Below are positions 60,911 to 64,000 of a DNA stretch of 64,000 nt, piece after piece (within the stretch, counting starts at the first letter, position 1; each line of letters opens with the position of its first letter). The translations under genes and the position numbers were made by a program. This stretch comes from Ramlibacter sp. Lineage in GTDB: Bacteria > Pseudomonadota > Gammaproteobacteria > Burkholderiales > Burkholderiaceae_C. Where the stretch lies: the NCBI GenBank assembly GCA_016713005.1, contig JADJPY010000011.1:593001-657000 (forward strand), read 5' to 3'. Below the pieces are notes generated by a model, which had not been told where the DNA came from, made no database searches, and saw only the letters and a list, made by a program, of their open reading frames with translations.

Positions 60911-63843
60911 TCAACCGCCCGCTATGCGACGCTTCGTCGCCGGTTGCAAGAGCGCATCGGCGTACCGTTCCACGCCAAAGGAGATCATGCCCCGGAAGTT
61001 CACGTTGCCGAAGTGCACCGGCCCCATGCGGCGGACCCAGGCATCCTCGATCGGGTGCTTGGCCTTGCGCCAGCCGTCCACGACCGCCTGCATCTTCAGG
61101 GTGTTCCAAGCGATGACGATGTTTGTTAGAAGTGCGTGGGAGCCGGAGATCGCCCGGATTTCGTCGCGGCGGCGCCCACGCTCGGCCGCCAGGCGGCCGT
61201 AGTAGATCGCCCTTTGCAACTGATGCACGGACTCGCCCCGATTCAGCAACGTGTGAATTTCCCGGCGGAATTCCTCGTTGCTGAAGTAGTCGCACAGGAA
61301 CAGCGTGCGTAGCAGGCGGCCCAGTTGGTCCGCCGCCTTGTGCATCGGGTCGCCTTGCGCGGCGGTGCCCAGCTTCTCCATGGCGGCCTTGGGCGAGACC
61401 CGGCCGCTGCGAATGGACGCGATCAGGCGCAGCAGCTCGTCCCACCCTTAGCGATGGCAGGTTCAGAGACGTTGGTGACCGCGATGCGTTCCGAGCTTTC
61501 CGGCAGAGTAATCGAGCGCGGCAAGTACAGCCGGCGCTCGGCCATGTTCCGCAGCTGTGGGCACAGGTCGAATCCCAGCAGCTTGGCCAACGTCATGCCG
61601 ACGTAGGTGTAGCCGTGGGTGTCCACGGCCAGCAACGACAGCCGCATGCTTTCCTCGTTGCGGGCGTTGTATTGCTCGACGCCTTCAAGGCGGCGAGCTT
61701 TGGCGCTCGTTGTGCACGATCGGCTGGTCGTAGACGACGCCGTACGACTCGAGGACATGGGTTGCTACAGGCCGACGGCGAAGGTTCGCCGTCGCGGATC
61801 GACGCGAGCGTTGTAGAGGTGCCGCGAGGCGTCCAGCCACTGTCCCGCAGAGGCCTTGTCGCCGCTTCCCCAGAGTTCGGCGATGGGGTTCTTCCGCTGA
61901 AACTCGACCACGCGTTCGTTGGCCTTTCGCAGGCGGTCGCGTGCCTCCAGCGATCGCATGGCCGCCGAAATGTGTGCCACTTCGATACCCGGAATCATCG
62001 CGGCAATGCCCCTTGGCGTCGTTTTCGGTCCCATGGGCCGCAGCGCCGCATAGCAGGCGACGAGTTCCTGGCTGTTCTTGGCCCGGCGCCCCAGCAGAAT
62101 CTCGCTGAAGCCGGTGCAGGCGTCCATCTCCACGATCATGTCGCCGAATGGACCTGGCCGATGATCGAGAACATCGCGTCTCGGCCGCGCCGGATCGCCG
62201 CATCGATGGGCAGCGCCTCCAGTTTGTGGAAGCGCACCATCCCGTCGGGATCGATTTCCAGCTTGCCGTTCGTGACGGCTTCCGACAGCGCGCGCAGTCC
62301 CACGTCCAGGTGAGCATGCAAGCGCGCGAGAAACTTCTGGGGATCGGTGGTCAGGCTGAGCGCACTGATCAGGCGTTGGCGCACCTTCTTCCAATCGGCC
62401 GGCGGGATCAAGAGGTCTTCGCGATTGCGAAATTCCCAACTGTGGTCGATCCACAGCCGACCGCCCTGCAACCCCTGGCGCACCGCCAGCATCGTGGAAG
62501 CTTTCAACGCGGCAAAGGCCTTCGTGCGGTCAGCATCATTGAGCAGGTCACGCCAGAGCGGACCCGCCATGTCGGCGTCGAAGCCCGCCGGCAGTTCCGT
62601 GGCACCTGCCCGCAGTTCGCGCAAGGCGACGACTTGCTTCATCGGCCGCTGATCGGCATGCCCTTTTTAGATCGAGGTCGGCGAACGAGTTGAGCAGGGC
62701 CGCGACACGCGTGGCGTCGTCGAGCGACTGCCGAACGAGTGCGGCATGGCTGGTTGGCAGCGGCGCTCGTCCTTCGGGCGAAGCTCTTTCAGGGCGGCAA
62801 TGCGCGCCTCGGCCGAGCGCTCATCGTCATGAATGATGTGGCGCATCGCTTCGGCCTGCTGGCGGTACTCGACCGCGCTGCGCGCCTGCTTCGCCGTGAC
62901 GCGATTGGCGGCATGGCGCACCAGGTCGTTCACGCGCCGCCCGGTCATGTACATCAGCGTGTCCGTCAACTCCAACAACGTCACGCGCAGGAAGCAGATC
63001 GTCTCCAGTACCTGCGTCTTCTCGAGGCGTCGTCTCGATTCAGCCGGTGGCCGGTTGGCGATCGCCTGTGCATAGGCGCGCAGGCGTGCATTGGAGATCG
63101 CGCTCAACGACCAGGTGTCGACGCCGAGTCCTTCAGGTAGGAAATCTTGCCGGTGACTTCCGTGATACTGGTGGGACTGTGTCTTCCAGCCGGCTGCTTG
63201 AGCCACTCCAGAACGGTGCCCCGGTGCGGCCGCGCCGCGAGGAGTGGACTGCCATGAGCACCTGCGCCTGCTTGTCGGCCGGGATTTCGGTGTGGACGGC
63301 TTCCAATGCAGCGGCTTCGATGGACGCGAAGGCCTTGCGCGCGAGATCTCGAAGAATGCGATCCACCGGCAGTAGATGCTGGCGTCCGAACAACCACAGC
63401 TCTGCCTCTTGGACGCGTTCATCGATCGAAGCGGATGTCGTGGCCAGGCTCTCCAAGGCCCGGCCAAGGTCAGCCATGACGGCATCATCTGCGGCCGTGA
63501 TGCTGGCGTGATCGCGCGCCCACTCCTGATGCACGTAGAGCGTGTCCACGCGTTTGTAGATCGTCTTGAGCGAAGCAATCGCCGTCTCTGCGACGCCCAG
63601 AGCTGCGCACAGGGAGCGCAAGAGCGAGCGCGGCACGCTCGCCTTCCGATTCAGGGGACGTCCTGTTGCTCGAAGGAAGACCAGTTGGAGTGCGACGCCC
63701 AGTCGGTGGTCCGGGCGAAATCGTTCTTCTCGAATGGCTGCGACGTCGGCACTGCTGATCCGAAAAGATTGCTCGACGTCGAAGTCCGTAAGGGACTTGG
63801 GAAGCTCCGTCGCTCCCACGAATCGCAGATGAATCGGACGCAA
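60911..63843 (-). pseudogene. tnpA: Tn3-family transposase TnpA, copy 2: complete ends but many frameshifts
   Basis: The N-terminus is whole (MRPIHLRFVGATELPKSLTD, REERFRPDHRLGVALQLVF). Successive frames supply the rest: TVLEWLKQPAGRHSPTSITE, DTWSLSAISNARLRAYAQAI, KQVVALRELRAGATELPAGF, FGDMIVEMDACTGFSEILLG, VEFQRKNPIAELWGSGDKAS, VDTHGYTYVGMTLAKLLGF and finally MEKLGTAAQGDPMHKAADQL to ATKRRIAGG at 60911. At least seven frame changes are needed. This density goes beyond the single lesions seen elsewhere, so it is a true decayed gene. It is clearly related to copy 1 but not identical. Confidence 0.85.
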
Positions 63844-63969
63844 TTTGCTCTCCCTTGGCCGTGCCCCTCGTGAGCACTATATCGACGACGAACCAAGGGG
63901 GAACGCTGACAGCCCCAGGGGCCACCAAACGCATGCGAGGGTATACCCGAACATCAAGGCGCGGCGATT

Positions 63970-63992
63970 GGCACGGAAAACAAGATCACCCC
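63970..63992 (-). repeat. Probable outer terminus of the Tn3-family element
   Basis: Read inward this is GGGGTGATCTTGTTTTCCGT then GCC. A GGGG start is usual for Tn3-family ends, and TTGTTTTCCGTGC is shared with repeats R1 and R2. It lies ~130 bp upstream of the tnpA copy 2 start. Confidence 0.55.
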
Positions 63993-64000
63993 ATCATCAA

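Larger units (their letters stand above)
52500..63992. mobile_element. Tn3-family (Tn4651-branch-like) composite: two convergent tnpA genes around a tnpS/tnpT-TA module
   Basis: The element comprises tnpA copy 1 (rightward, 5'-truncated), 55-bp repeat R1, remnants of the tnpT end, an H-NS-like gene, an unknown gene, a toxin-antitoxin pair, tnpS, a recombination-site palindrome, tnpT, a PTH2-like gene, repeat R2, repeat R3 and the decayed tnpA copy 2 (leftward). A terminus-like GATCACCCC ends at 63992. The tnpS/tnpT pair, rather than a serine resolvase, is the hallmark of the Tn4651 subgroup. The left end is lost at the mdlC junction, so this is not a mobile unit as it stands. Confidence 0.75.

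Overview
This GC-rich window reads like a chromosome segment of a Burkholderiales bacterium, most likely Comamonadaceae (Ramlibacter/Variovorax-like). That placement rests on gene content: Rieske aromatic oxygenases with MarR regulators, a SoeABC-type sulfite dehydrogenase, an AzlCD pair, a tannase-family esterase, PACE and DUF445 proteins. It is an inference from recognised families, not a database match. No rRNA, tRNA or CRISPR array was seen.

Bases 1-25,800 form an accessory catabolic region full of broken genes. It opens with the end of a Rieske oxygenase gene and a doubly damaged MarR regulator. Next is a sulfur module: soeA-soeB-soeC-sulP in four-base overlaps, facing a LysR gene that strongly resembles the sulfite-sensing regulator YeiE, with a TauE/SafE exporter nearby. 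Two extra partial copies of the soeC/sulP junction lie upstream. A graveyard at 12.4-15.2 kb holds a truncated dioxygenase alpha subunit, a damaged serine recombinase, IS66 pieces and a SnoaL-like fragment. A ring-cleavage operon follows (intradiol dioxygenase, PcaB-like cycloisomerase, amidohydrolase), then an intact-looking IS1634-type element, a phthalate-dioxygenase-like oxygenase/reductase pair with an SDR and a hemerythrin, and a MarR gene fused tail-to-tail with a TerB-like gene.

Bases 25,900-50,970 look like ordinary chromosome: degenerate GGDEF protein, PACE efflux, dodecin, class II aldolase, DUF445, a methyltransferase, AzlCD, a P-type ATPase, remnants of a sulfur cluster (YeeE fusion, persulfide-dioxygenase-like MBL), MarR/tannase, L,D-transpeptidase, a two-component system and a four-gene Dsb operon under a PmrA-like box. 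The most unusual ordinary-region locus is a tightly packed three-gene operon at 33.3-35.9 kb. It encodes a cytoplasmic class-A beta-lactamase-like hydrolase, an M15-like peptidase and a glutamine-synthetase-fold amidoligase; I know no described pathway for this combination.

Bases 51,000-64,000 hold a benzoylformate decarboxylase gene beheaded by a Tn3-family transposon. Two convergent tnpA genes (one nearly whole, one badly decayed) bracket a module with a toxin-antitoxin pair, an H-NS-like gene, and tnpS/tnpT flanking a recombination-site-like palindrome, as in the Tn4651 branch. The module is bounded by 55-bp inverted repeats.

Many genes are interrupted by single-base changes in short homopolymers. 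Some of these may be assembly errors, so several 'pseudogenes' should be read with that caution.
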